Below are positions 27,127 through 34,818 of a stretch of DNA of 64,000 nt, in pieces (position 1 is the stretch's first letter; the number at the start of each line of letters is the position of its first letter). The notes beneath the pieces are model-generated. The model saw only the letters and a program-made list of their open reading frames with translations. It was not told the DNA's origin and searched no databases. The translations under genes were made by a program, and so were the position numbers. Origin of the DNA: Mastigocoleus testarum BC008 (GTDB lineage Bacteria; Cyanobacteriota; Cyanobacteriia; Cyanobacteriales; Nostocaceae); contig NZ_LMTZ01000108.1 of assembly GCF_001456025.1 (NCBI RefSeq), forward strand, positions 1-64,000, in the 5' to 3' direction.

Positions 27127-27552
27127 ATGGAAGCCCAACATACTATGTTTGTCTGCACCACCTGCGCCAGTGTATGGGAAGATGGAAAACGCATCGGTGA
27201 AAGTGGTGGCGAAAAATTATTTCAGCAATTGCAACGAGAACATCAAAACTGGGAACTAAAAGGAAGCTTTGCGATCGCACCAGTTAAATGCATGAGTGCA
27301 TGTAACCGCTCCTGTACAATTTCTTTTGCTTTTCCAGGGAAGTCAACATATCTTTTCGGTGACCTTTCCTCTGAGCTATCAGAACAAGAAGTTGCAGGAG
27401 TGTTTGAATGTGCTAGCAAATATTACGCTCATACAGAAGGTTTGTTACCTTGGGCACAGAGGTCTGAACCTCTTAAGAAAGGTATTTTAGCAAAAATTCC
27501 AGCGCCAGTAGTAACAGCGGTCGAGGAAGCTGAAATGAGCGTAACAGCATAA
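27127..27552 (+). CDS. DUF1636 family protein under B12 control
   Basis: A 141-residue protein with a thioredoxin-like ferredoxin pattern: 'CTTCASVW' (Cys10, Cys13 region) and 'PVKCMSACNRSCTISFAFPG'. The four to five cysteines could hold a metal or [2Fe-2S] cluster. DUF1636 (COG5469, 'predicted metal-binding') genes are often found with cobalt or B12 genes. The cobalamin riboswitch directly upstream ties this copy to B12 supply, perhaps as a cobalt-handling or B12-sparing protein (inference). GAGGT lies 4 bases before the ATG. Confidence 0.88.
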   Translation: MEAQHTMFVCTTCASVWEDGKRIGESGGEKLFQQLQREHQNWELKGSFAIAPVKCMSACNRSCTISFAFPGKSTYLFGDLSSELSEQEVAGVFECASKYYAHTEGLLPWAQRSEPLKKGILAKIPAPVVTAVEEAEMSVTA

Positions 27553-27596
27553 TTTATTTTTGATTTATTCTGCCGGTTCGTAGTTACGCTCTAGTG

Positions 27597-27640
27597 CTCT
27601 AGGGTAAATCCTAAGTAAATGAGTACTGTCTACCCTAGAG
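27597..27640. repeat. inverted repeat CTCTAGGGTA / TACCCTAGAG
   Basis: Perfect 10-base arms around a 24-base loop, just after the DUF1636 gene and upstream of the acetyltransferase. There is no T-run, so it is not a typical intrinsic terminator. Confidence 0.5.
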
Positions 27641-27699
27641 ATAGTTGCAGCTGTTAACTGCATATGAAAAGCTGATAGCAGCTATGAACCGAATCTGAA

Positions 27700-28236
27700 A
27701 TGAATATTCCCCGAATAGAAACCAAACGATTAATATTGCGCGGTTTTCAAGAAAAAGATCTCGATCCATACACCGAGATGTGCAATGACTCCGATGTGAT
27801 GCGTTATATCGGTACAGGAATAACTCTATCTCGAGCGGAAGCTTGGCGCAATATGGCAATGATTATTGGTCATTGGTACCTACGGGGTTATGGTTTGTGG
27901 GCTGTAGAAGAACGTCAAACCGGAGAAATGATCGGTAGGATTGGTTGTTGGAATCCCGAAGGCTGGGTTGATTTTGAAGTTGGTTGGATGCTACGTAAAG
28001 CTTATTGGGGTAAAGGTTTTGCCACAGAAGCCGCTCGAGTTGTAATGGACTATGCTTTTACAAGTTTGCATCAGCCTCGAGTTATCAGTTTAATTCTTCC
28101 TGAAAATCTGGCTTCTCAACGCTTAGCTCTAAGACTAGGGGAAAAATTGGAAGGAAACACAGAAATATTAGGCAATAAAGTCAGAATTTACGGAATTTCC
28201 CGAGAAAAATGGCAAGCGATTAAAAGTAAGAATTAA
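27700..28236 (+). CDS. GNAT acetyltransferase, RimJ/RimL type
   Basis: A 178-residue N-acetyltransferase. The family start 'IETKRLILRGFQEKDLD', the acetyl-CoA loop around 'LRKAYWGKGFATEAARVVMDYA' and the late 'ASQRLALRLG' are present. Relatives acetylate ribosomal protein N-termini, small amines or antibiotics; the substrate here is unknown. The last codons and stop lie within a 7-base tandem repeat array (28227-28261), so the C-terminus has been reshaped by the repeat. Confidence 0.88.
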   Translation: MNIPRIETKRLILRGFQEKDLDPYTEMCNDSDVMRYIGTGITLSRAEAWRNMAMIIGHWYLRGYGLWAVEERQTGEMIGRIGCWNPEGWVDFEVGWMLRKAYWGKGFATEAARVVMDYAFTSLHQPRVISLILPENLASQRLALRLGEKLEGNTEILGNKVRIYGISREKWQAIKSKN

Positions 28237-28261
28237 GAAGTAAGAATTAAGAAGTAAGAAT
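28227..28261. repeat. five tandem heptamers TAAGAAT/TAAGAAG
   Basis: Five head-to-tail 7-base units, the kind called short tandemly repeated repetitive (STRR) sequences in filamentous cyanobacteria. The stop codon of the acetyltransferase gene falls in the second unit. Confidence 0.75.
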
Positions 28262-28300
28262 TCAAAAGTCAAAAATCTTTCTTCTCTTGATATCTCATGA

Positions 28301-28334
28301 GAACCCAGTCTCTGGAGTTCTGGGTTTATTTCTT
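28301..28334 (+). terminator. probable intrinsic terminator
   Basis: AACCCAG (28302-28308) pairs with CTGGGTT (28320-28326) and is followed by a T-rich tail TATTTCTT. It lies between the acetyltransferase and the convergent pterin dehydratase gene. Confidence 0.55.
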
Positions 28335-28350
28335 CGATCAACAATCAATG

Positions 28351-28378
28351 ACCAATTACCAATTACCAATTACCAATG
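28351..28378. repeat. four tandem heptamers ACCAATT
   Basis: ACCAATT three times and ACCAATG once, ending immediately before the stop codon of the pterin dehydratase gene. Another STRR-type array. Confidence 0.7.
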
Positions 28379-28379
28379 A

Positions 28380-28730
28380 CTATTTAACCAATTGTTCAGA
28401 AATTTTATCTGTTTTTGCAGCCATCACAAAATCATTTTGATGGAGACCACCAATATCATGGGTCCACCAAGTTACTGTGACTTTACCCCACTCAGTCAGT
28501 AAAGCTGGGTGATGTCCTTGATTTTCTGCTTCCTCACCAACTTTTTGAGTAAAAGCCAAAGCTTTCATAAAATTAGAAAACTTATAGCACTTTTCTAAAC
28601 GTTTTTCTCCATCTTGTTCTTTTATTTCCCAATCTGTTACTTGTGCTTGATATTGTTTTATTTCTTCGTCATTTAACTTGGAACTATTTCCCGAACAAGC
28701 AACACATTTTTGTTGTGAGAGATCTGCCAT
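28380..28730 (-). CDS. phhB: 4a-hydroxytetrahydrobiopterin dehydratase
   Basis: A small cytosolic enzyme (116 residues) that dehydrates 4a-hydroxytetrahydropterin to regenerate the cofactor of aromatic amino acid hydroxylases; relatives also take part in molybdopterin handling. The active-site motif 'NQGHHPALLTEWGKVTVTW' with its His-His-Pro and the later 'THDIGGLHQNDF' are diagnostic. An N-terminal extension with CVAC (Cys9, Cys12) is unusual for the core family but seen in cyanobacterial copies. Confidence 0.92.
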   Translation of the reverse strand: MADLSQQKCVACSGNSSKLNDEEIKQYQAQVTDWEIKEQDGEKRLEKCYKFSNFMKALAFTQKVGEEAENQGHHPALLTEWGKVTVTWWTHDIGGLHQNDFVMAAKTDKISEQLVK

Positions 28731-29106
28731 TGTTTTAACCTCGATTTACTACCTAGTGAGATTGGGTATCTCACTTTGAGAATTTATACTTTTACGATTG
28801 ATTCTGCAATCTCTCTGTAGTCACAAATTAGCGACTGCTTACCAGTAAGAAGGGATAAAATATTTGTCAGCTTTCGGTTCAGAAGCCAAAAAAATTATCC
28901 ATAAAAATGGATAATTAATCTTACGGTTATAGGATTTGATTTACTTATAATCTAGCTATAAGTTTATCAACTATATTTTTATATTCCATTTGTTCGCGTG
29001 CGTAATCGTTTTTTAAAGCAATGAATTTTATAAAGTTGTGATAGCACCTACGGATATTATCCTGTGCTACAAAATTGGAATACTTCCCTTTACTCCCAAG
29101 AAAATA

Positions 29107-30084
29107 TTATGCAACACAAGTGGCTGATTGACTTGAAGTTAATGTTAGACTTGCGACGCTATATTTGGCACAAGTAATTTTTTCTGTTGCATTACAAGCG
29201 GCTTGTAAAGTTATACTTTTGAAATCATCTTTTACCAACTTTGCTTTAAAAGTATGTAGGGATTCATCTGGCTTTTCAAAACTTAGTCTAGCTTGGAAAA
29301 TACAACCATCGGGACTTTCTTTTAAGATTTTAGCTTCAACTTTGTAATTGAACCAGTCCCACCCATGAACAAGCATTAATTCTCTTTCTAAAACTTGAAT
29401 TGGTCTTGGCAAAAATCCCCAACCTCGATAAACTTTAATTAAATTTTCAATCTCGCCACTACGGGTCAAAATAGATTGAAATGAATTTAAGTCAAGTTTG
29501 CCATAGTATCTACCATCGGGTAGATCTATCATAGTTGGTGCAAACCTATGTCCTCCAAAATGGCTTGATTTCCAAATTCTCACATTTTTCAAGCCCATTT
29601 CGGTAATTTTATTCGATGCATGGAAGTAAAATCGACCACCATACCTCGCACAACATTTGTCATGGCTACCATGAGTACAAATGAGAAAATCTCGGGTGAT
29701 ATCCGTACTTACTTCATATCTGGAAGGTTTTCCCTTTAACCATTTTTTTATGGTTGTTGCCGCTTGCTCAATATTTTCTAATTTAAATTCTCGTTTGCTG
29801 TAACCGTTCCCTAAACCTTTATTACTTTCATAAATTAAAAGCGTAGTAGAATCTACTTTATGGGATATATTATTAGCAATCAGCAAAAATCGAATTGGTA
29901 GTTCGGCTTTCTTACATTCTTTAACTAAAACACTTAAATTCTCAGGTACCCATTTAGAATGAAAAGCTGATGACATCCAAGGCTGAGGACATTCAATCAA
30001 AATATAAGTTTGATTATTGGTTGCAGTTCCAATCAGTTCTTCTCCTTGTTTTCGTGAATTATCAGCACAAAAGAAATTGCTCAT
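29107..30084 (-). CDS. sucrase/ferredoxin-like family protein
   Basis: A 325-residue protein of the Suc_Fer-like (AIM32-related) family with a thioredoxin-like ferredoxin fold. Key stretches are 'FLICTHGSHDKCCARYGG' (Cys136, Cys144, Cys145) and 'SSHFGGHRFAPTMIDLP' (His175, His179), expected to bind a [2Fe-2S] cluster with Cys and His ligands. The name refers to an old plant annotation; sucrose cleavage is not implied. Electron transfer or redox chemistry is the best guess. It is monocistronic, with a 1.7-kb spacer upstream. Confidence 0.85.
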   Translation of the reverse strand: MSNFFCADNSRKQGEELIGTATNNQTYILIECPQPWMSSAFHSKWVPENLSVLVKECKKAELPIRFLLIANNISHKVDSTTLLIYESNKGLGNGYSKREFKLENIEQAATTIKKWLKGKPSRYEVSTDITRDFLICTHGSHDKCCARYGGRFYFHASNKITEMGLKNVRIWKSSHFGGHRFAPTMIDLPDGRYYGKLDLNSFQSILTRSGEIENLIKVYRGWGFLPRPIQVLERELMLVHGWDWFNYKVEAKILKESPDGCIFQARLSFEKPDESLHTFKAKLVKDDFKSITLQAACNATEKITCAKYSVASLTLTSSQSATCVA

Positions 30085-30410
30085 TTTTACCCTTTGAAAT
30101 TGAATAAGTTATGTCTAAACAAACAAAAAATTAAAAATTCACTACAAATCTGACTAATTATAGTATCCTTAGATTATGTAATTAACTTCAGGCAAATAGG
30201 GTAGAATTACATAATTTATTGACCAAAATTACTTAAAAAATTCACTACCAATAAGCGTTCCTCCTGCATACTTTTAGGGAAAAGGATAGAAGGTTATTTA
30301 AATACAATTTTTCTAAATAATTAGTATTAGGTTTTTTTTTGAAATAATACTCATAAAATGTTCTTTTGATAAAGCAGATTATTTGCTTCAATAGATGCTT
30401 GACAGAAAAT

Positions 30411-30635
30411 TTATTGGGTTTGTGCATAACAGCCTTTTGACAATCGGTCAACCCAATACTTGGGGTATCTGAATTTTCGTCCTTTCGGTATAACCCTTAT
30501 CTTCCAAGTGCTAACGCTAATTTTCTTTAAAAAGAGAAAATACGTTAAACTCAAAAAAGTAATGTGGAGATTTGAAGGGGCAACACCAAAATAATGAGCC
30601 CAAGTTTCTATTACCATCATAACTAAATCTTTCAT
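30411..30635 (-). CDS. doubtful small ORF
   Basis: A 74-residue open frame with a hydrophobic N-terminal half ('LHITFLSLTYFLFL') and a basic tail. It has no clear ribosome site and I do not recognise it. It may be non-coding. It is listed because it is the longest frame in this spacer. Confidence 0.2.
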   Translation of the reverse strand: MKDLVMMVIETWAHYFGVAPSNLHITFLSLTYFLFLKKISVSTWKIRVIPKGRKFRYPKYWVDRLSKGCYAQTQ

Positions 30636-30852
30636 AAATTAGATATTTTTCTCAATTAACGTTGTGGCTGTTTATCCACTTCATCATCTATTTGTGCCTT
30701 ATTATCACTGGCTGCTTTTATTAGGGTTACAAAACAGCATTTATTTAAGTGATATTATTTAATGCTAGTTTTTGTCAACTGTATCGCGAATGATTCTTGG
30801 TTTAATTTGTACGTAGGTTATACTTTTCAAAGTTGATAGTAAAAATTTTCAA

Positions 30853-30942
30853 TTATTTACCGATCCTGGGTCTTTTATATATCCAAAGCTTTTGAGTAAA
30901 AATGCCTAATGGTGCAACAATTAGAGTGAATAGAACGCTCAC
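30853..30942 (-). CDS. 29-residue membrane peptide next to a Fur/Zur box
   Basis: A GTG-start ORF of 29 codons: a hydrophobic stretch ('VLFTLIVAPLGIFTQKLW') followed by a basic tail ('IYKRPRIGK'). AGAAGGAT lies about 15 bases upstream. A perfect 7-1-7 Fur/Zur-type palindrome stands about 50 bases upstream of the start, in the right place for an operator. It could be an iron- or zinc-regulated small peptide or the stump of a longer membrane protein. Confidence 0.3.
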   Translation of the reverse strand: MSVLFTLIVAPLGIFTQKLWIYKRPRIGK

Positions 30943-30990
30943 TCAAAAAATATTATCCTTCTAAATTCGTCTTACCCCCTGAAACTCTAT

Positions 30991-31005
30991 TGATAATTAT
31001 TATCA
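30991..31005. promoter_or_regulatory. Fur/Zur box, perfect 7-1-7 palindrome
   Basis: TGATAATTATTATCA matches the 7-1-7 consensus TGATAATNATTATCA used by Fur and Zur repressors, and one more base pairs on each side. The only reading frame placed to be controlled is the 29-codon ORF on the minus strand; no full gene starts nearby on the plus strand. Confidence 0.6.
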
Positions 31006-31335
31006 ATTTTTTCTGCCAAGAACCTGGTAAATTAAAAATTCCTATGGAATTTAGCAGTATTGATAATTTCTAGCTTTTAATGCTGCAATATCGATTTTTT
31101 GTTGTAAAAGGCTAAATTACTTAAAAAATCGATTGTTAACTTGGGTGTTCACCTCCTTTCTTATGCTAATTTATGGAGTATTTGGCAAGTATAGTAGATG
31201 AGAAAGATTGTTTTAGTTATATATTCAACTTTTTAGTCATTCTGACATTGATACCCAAAACCGGAATTAATACTAGTAAAGTCTTTACTAGGTATCAACC
31301 ATATGACCGAAAATAATGGGATACAAGCCCCGTCC

Positions 31336-31419
31336 TTAAGCGGACAGCTTTATATTTCTTCCAAATTCTTCTATTAACTCGCTAACACTAATACCACGCC
31401 TACTTGCTTCTTCCTTCAT
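31336..31419 (-). pseudogene. fragment with ribbon-helix-helix-like 'GISVSELIEEF'
   Basis: A 27-codon frame ('KEEASRRGISVSELIEEFGR') resembling the small helix-rich DNA-binding-type proteins found with many cyanobacterial transposons and toxin systems. The frame is open upstream of the ATG. Just after it comes 'AAGCGGAC/AAGGACGGGG', a motif I associate with ends of IS200/IS605 TnpB elements. I read it as a transposon scar. The rest of the 30943-31870 spacer shows no gene. Confidence 0.35.
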
Positions 31420-31870
31420 GTTTCCCCAAACAGAATGAAAAGTATGGTTAGCCCATATTTGCTAATCAACAGAAAATCTTAGTTTCAGTCCAAGAAATTA
31501 GTCTTATTCCTATAAGAAGTTACCCAATTGAGTGAAAGGGGGAGTGTGGGAAGAGAAGGAGGCGTTTTTGTGGGAAATCACCTCGATCGCTAAGAAGAAA
31601 TTCAAAAAATATAGTTTAATTTAATATCCTAGTTGCGCAATCTATGTAGGAAAGCATAAAAAAATGTATGGGTCGTCAAAAATGCACCTATACAGATACA
31701 TGGGTTCAAAATCTTAGTAAAAAGACGCCAGTAACAAAATCGGCTTTCTTGTGGCTACCATGTTTCATAAATTGTCTAACTTACCCAGTTTATACATTAC
31801 AAGTTGTGTTCTTGTTAAAAAAAAATTTATTGAGAACACACAAAATAATAAGATGCTAGCTCAAGGAACT

Positions 31871-33379
31871 ATGGTTACCACATCAAGATATTGGAATATT
31901 TGCGTCATTAGCCCTCCAATGTATGAAAAAAGTAGAGTGAGAGGTGGTTATAAAGATGTCAAGCTAAATTTAGCAGAAGAATTCTTTAAAGTTCAGTTTC
32001 CGGACTTAGCTGTCTTAGAAAATCTTCCTAGTGAAGATGAAAGATATGTCCAAAGGATTTTGTGGCAAATTTTCTATCATGGCGAGACTATTAGAGAGCG
32101 CGCTTTAGCCGGATTATGTCTCAGGTGCTATATATCCCAGAATATCTTAATTGCTTGTCGTAAAATCGCAGCTTATAAGCCCGGAAATGAAAGACCGTTT
32201 ACGTACGTCGATTTACTCCCATTCGTCCTCAACGATGATGGTAAGACCCTCATCGTTTTGGACAGAGATGGGAAAAATCAAATCATGTTAGGTGCTAATG
32301 GGGAATCTCGCTTACTGGAAAAGGAAGGAAGGTTTTTTAGTGTTGAGATTATTCGAACATATAATCCCGAACTGAGCAAAAGTCAAAAGCTAGATAATTG
32401 GGTAATGAGACGGACTCCCCAGTGTCTTGAATTGAAGAAATATCTGTGGAGTTTTGGATATCGTACTCCTAGTGATTGGGCATTACTATGTAGGGATATT
32501 CCTAAGACCCTTGAGCCTCTTTTAGAGGTTAGCGATCGCAAGATTGTAGAAGTTTTTCATGCTGTTTATCGTCGCGACAGACTAAACTCGGGAAAGCAAG
32601 GATTATCTTCAGAACCGACAACAAAACAATTGCAGGAAATGATCCATTTACTGGGTCGTCAGGATCTTGTTTTTTCTACCCAAATACTTATTTATAATCT
32701 CAGAAGAATCGCGGATATTTTACGTCAAGATAAGCTTTCCAAAGAAACAGGAAGTCCGAGAACAGAATCAACGGAAATACCTGAGTATTCGGGTAATAAT
32801 TTTATGCTTAATCCAAGTAATTATATACCCAACCCAAATTTACCACCTTCTTATAGTAACGATCCTGAAAAAATGGAATATCAGGATTTGCAAAATCTCT
32901 GTTCTGACTTAGCTATAGAAGTTTTATCTCAAGCAATCGCCCAAAAAATTGAGCAGAAAAAATTATCTTTAGCAAAAAGAAAAAAATACGCCTATTTTGC
33001 AGAAAAATTCCCGGAAGGACTACGGCTATATTACCAAGAAAAAAATCCTCGCAACTTAGGTGAAATTGCAAAATTATGGGGTATTGAATGGCATAAAGCC
33101 CGCAGAATTTTTAATTTAAGAGAACTTTTGACTGATATTCAATATTTAAGTGAGGAAATTTTTATGAATAAAATTATCCAACAACAGATAGATTCGCGTT
33201 TACAATTGGTATCCCAAGACCCAGATTATCTTAAGGAGGTGGCTGAGGCAATTAGAGGTTTTATCTACGATCTCGCTTTTGAAGAAGCATTTTCTGAAAT
33301 TTTTACCCCTAAAAACCAAAGTAGAAATAGTTTATTTGCCCAATTGTTACGACAGTATCTCGACAATTCCAGATATTAA
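31871..33379 (+). CDS. conserved cyanobacterial protein with a sigma-region-4-like HTH
   Basis: About 503 residues. I prefer the ATG at 31871, which has AAGGA just upstream; earlier in-frame ATGs at 31853 and 31751 have no ribosome site. The N-terminal half contains 'VKLNLAEEFFKVQFPDLAVL', 'ERYVQRILWQIFYHGE' and 'RALAGLCLRCYIS', then 'SDWALLCRDI' and 'VEVFHAVYRRDR'. Near the C-terminus (about 394-420) 'NLGEIAKLWGIEWHKARR' followed by 'NLRELL' reads like a sigma-factor region-4 helix-turn-helix. I recall relatives of this family beside DUF1822 and CHAT genes in cyanobacteria. A role as a sigma-like or regulatory partner of the CHAT protein is inference. Confidence 0.75.
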   Translation: MVTTSRYWNICVISPPMYEKSRVRGGYKDVKLNLAEEFFKVQFPDLAVLENLPSEDERYVQRILWQIFYHGETIRERALAGLCLRCYISQNILIACRKIAAYKPGNERPFTYVDLLPFVLNDDGKTLIVLDRDGKNQIMLGANGESRLLEKEGRFFSVEIIRTYNPELSKSQKLDNWVMRRTPQCLELKKYLWSFGYRTPSDWALLCRDIPKTLEPLLEVSDRKIVEVFHAVYRRDRLNSGKQGLSSEPTTKQLQEMIHLLGRQDLVFSTQILIYNLRRIADILRQDKLSKETGSPRTESTEIPEYSGNNFMLNPSNYIPNPNLPPSYSNDPEKMEYQDLQNLCSDLAIEVLSQAIAQKIEQKKLSLAKRKKYAYFAEKFPEGLRLYYQEKNPRNLGEIAKLWGIEWHKARRIFNLRELLTDIQYLSEEIFMNKIIQQQIDSRLQLVSQDPDYLKEVAEAIRGFIYDLAFEEAFSEIFTPKNQSRNSLFAQLLRQYLDNSRY

Positions 33380-33455
33380 TTGATAATCAATTAATTAATA
33401 TTATTAACCACCAAAGAAGATTCATTTACTGTATATGAGAAATAAGGAAAGGAAT

Positions 33456-34583
33456 ATGATAAAATCATCGTTACCAATTCCCAGAAAACTAGCATCGCGA
33501 CTAAAAATTATTGGTTTAGAACCAGAGGATTTTGAGAAAGCGAGAGAAATAAGTCAGGAAGTTAATGACGAACGATGTCGATGGCAAACTTATTTAAATG
33601 CATTAGCCTTATTAGGCTTTGCTGAATGGTTACAAGGGCAAATTCCAAATGTAAAAATAAATTCAGATAAATGCTCAGTATTACAACCTGAATGTACAAC
33701 TAGCAGTAATACTATTTATCACCTACAAGTCGGTGCTTTTAAATTATGTTTAATCGTTGTTTATGAATTAAAGCATGAGTCTTTGAAGATAGCTCATGAA
33801 TCAATTCAAGAAGTTAATCTAGCTTCACAATTTTATGTGTTAATTGAAGTTTTAGAGGAACAAGAAGAACTAATAGTTCATGGATTTATACGTTACGACG
33901 AAATTGCAAAATACCATCAATCGCTCCAGGGAGAATTAGAGGGAGTAAATTATGGTAAAGATTTCAGTGTACCCCTCTCTTGCTTCGATCCGGAGGTAAA
34001 TAATCTGTTGCTATATACCCGGTTTTTGAAAGTAAATGCGATTCCTTTACCGGGGTATGGGCATAGTATAATAGATGCCACAAACAAGAAAATCAAGTCT
34101 TTGGTTGATATTGGTAAATGGTTGGGCGGAATTTTTGATGAAGGTTGGCAATCTTTAGAGGATTTTTACCCTCCTAGTTTATATTGGGAGGAACGTAAAT
34201 CTTTATCTTGGGGACCTGCTCGAAGTAAATTCAAAAGTACTCAAAATCTTGAAATAACAGGGAGTAAAAAATACGATTTAGGGCTGAAATTAAAAAATAA
34301 AAAAGTCGCTTTAGTGATTCGCGTAAAACCTGATGATGAACTTAAAGATGAGAAAGATGTAATCGTACAGGTTTGTCCTGATGAGGTGCAGCAATATCTC
34401 CCACAAAACTTGAAGCTCAAAGTCATACTTAACCCAGATACTGAAAACTCAGACACTGAAGAAGTAATTGCAAGAAGTTCTGATAATTTTATTCAACTAG
34501 AGTTTAATGAATCTCCAGGGAAACAATTCAAAGTTGAAATTAGTTATGAAGAACTGGCTATAGTCGAGCAATTTGTGTTGTAA
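33456..34583 (+). CDS. DUF1822 family protein
   Basis: A 375-residue protein of a cyanobacteria-specific family of unknown function. Family features: 'IPRKLASRLKI' start, 'RCRWQTYLNALALLGFAEWLQ', an alternating beta region with 'LCLIVVYEL', and 'VNLASQFYVLIEVLEEQEEL'. The C-terminal part (about 270-375) is a separate beta-rich domain. I chose the ATG with GGAAAGGA directly upstream; an ATG seven codons earlier lacks a site. It lies 76 bases after the sigma-like gene, a likely operon, and converges with the CHAT-WD40 gene. DUF1822 genes often accompany CHAT proteases, suggesting a substrate, adaptor or inhibitor role (inference). Confidence 0.85.
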   Translation: MIKSSLPIPRKLASRLKIIGLEPEDFEKAREISQEVNDERCRWQTYLNALALLGFAEWLQGQIPNVKINSDKCSVLQPECTTSSNTIYHLQVGAFKLCLIVVYELKHESLKIAHESIQEVNLASQFYVLIEVLEEQEELIVHGFIRYDEIAKYHQSLQGELEGVNYGKDFSVPLSCFDPEVNNLLLYTRFLKVNAIPLPGYGHSIIDATNKKIKSLVDIGKWLGGIFDEGWQSLEDFYPPSLYWEERKSLSWGPARSKFKSTQNLEITGSKKYDLGLKLKNKKVALVIRVKPDDELKDEKDVIVQVCPDEVQQYLPQNLKLKVILNPDTENSDTEEVIARSSDNFIQLEFNESPGKQFKVEISYEELAIVEQFVL

Positions 34584-34818
34584 CAATTACTTTTAAGTCA
34601 ATTATATTAATTTGTAAGGATTGGTAATGGATAATTGGTGGTAACGCATGACCGATCCCAATCAAAAGCTGTAGTAGATCGCAAATAAGTGAGGTAAAGT
34701 TAAGCCCCAAAGGTAGAGATCGAGTGGGTTCAAAGAGTGTTCTACTCCTGACTCCTGATTACTGTTAGCAAAGCGGGGCGCGACCTAGCGTAAGCGTACT
34801 GTAAGTATTGCGCATAAT

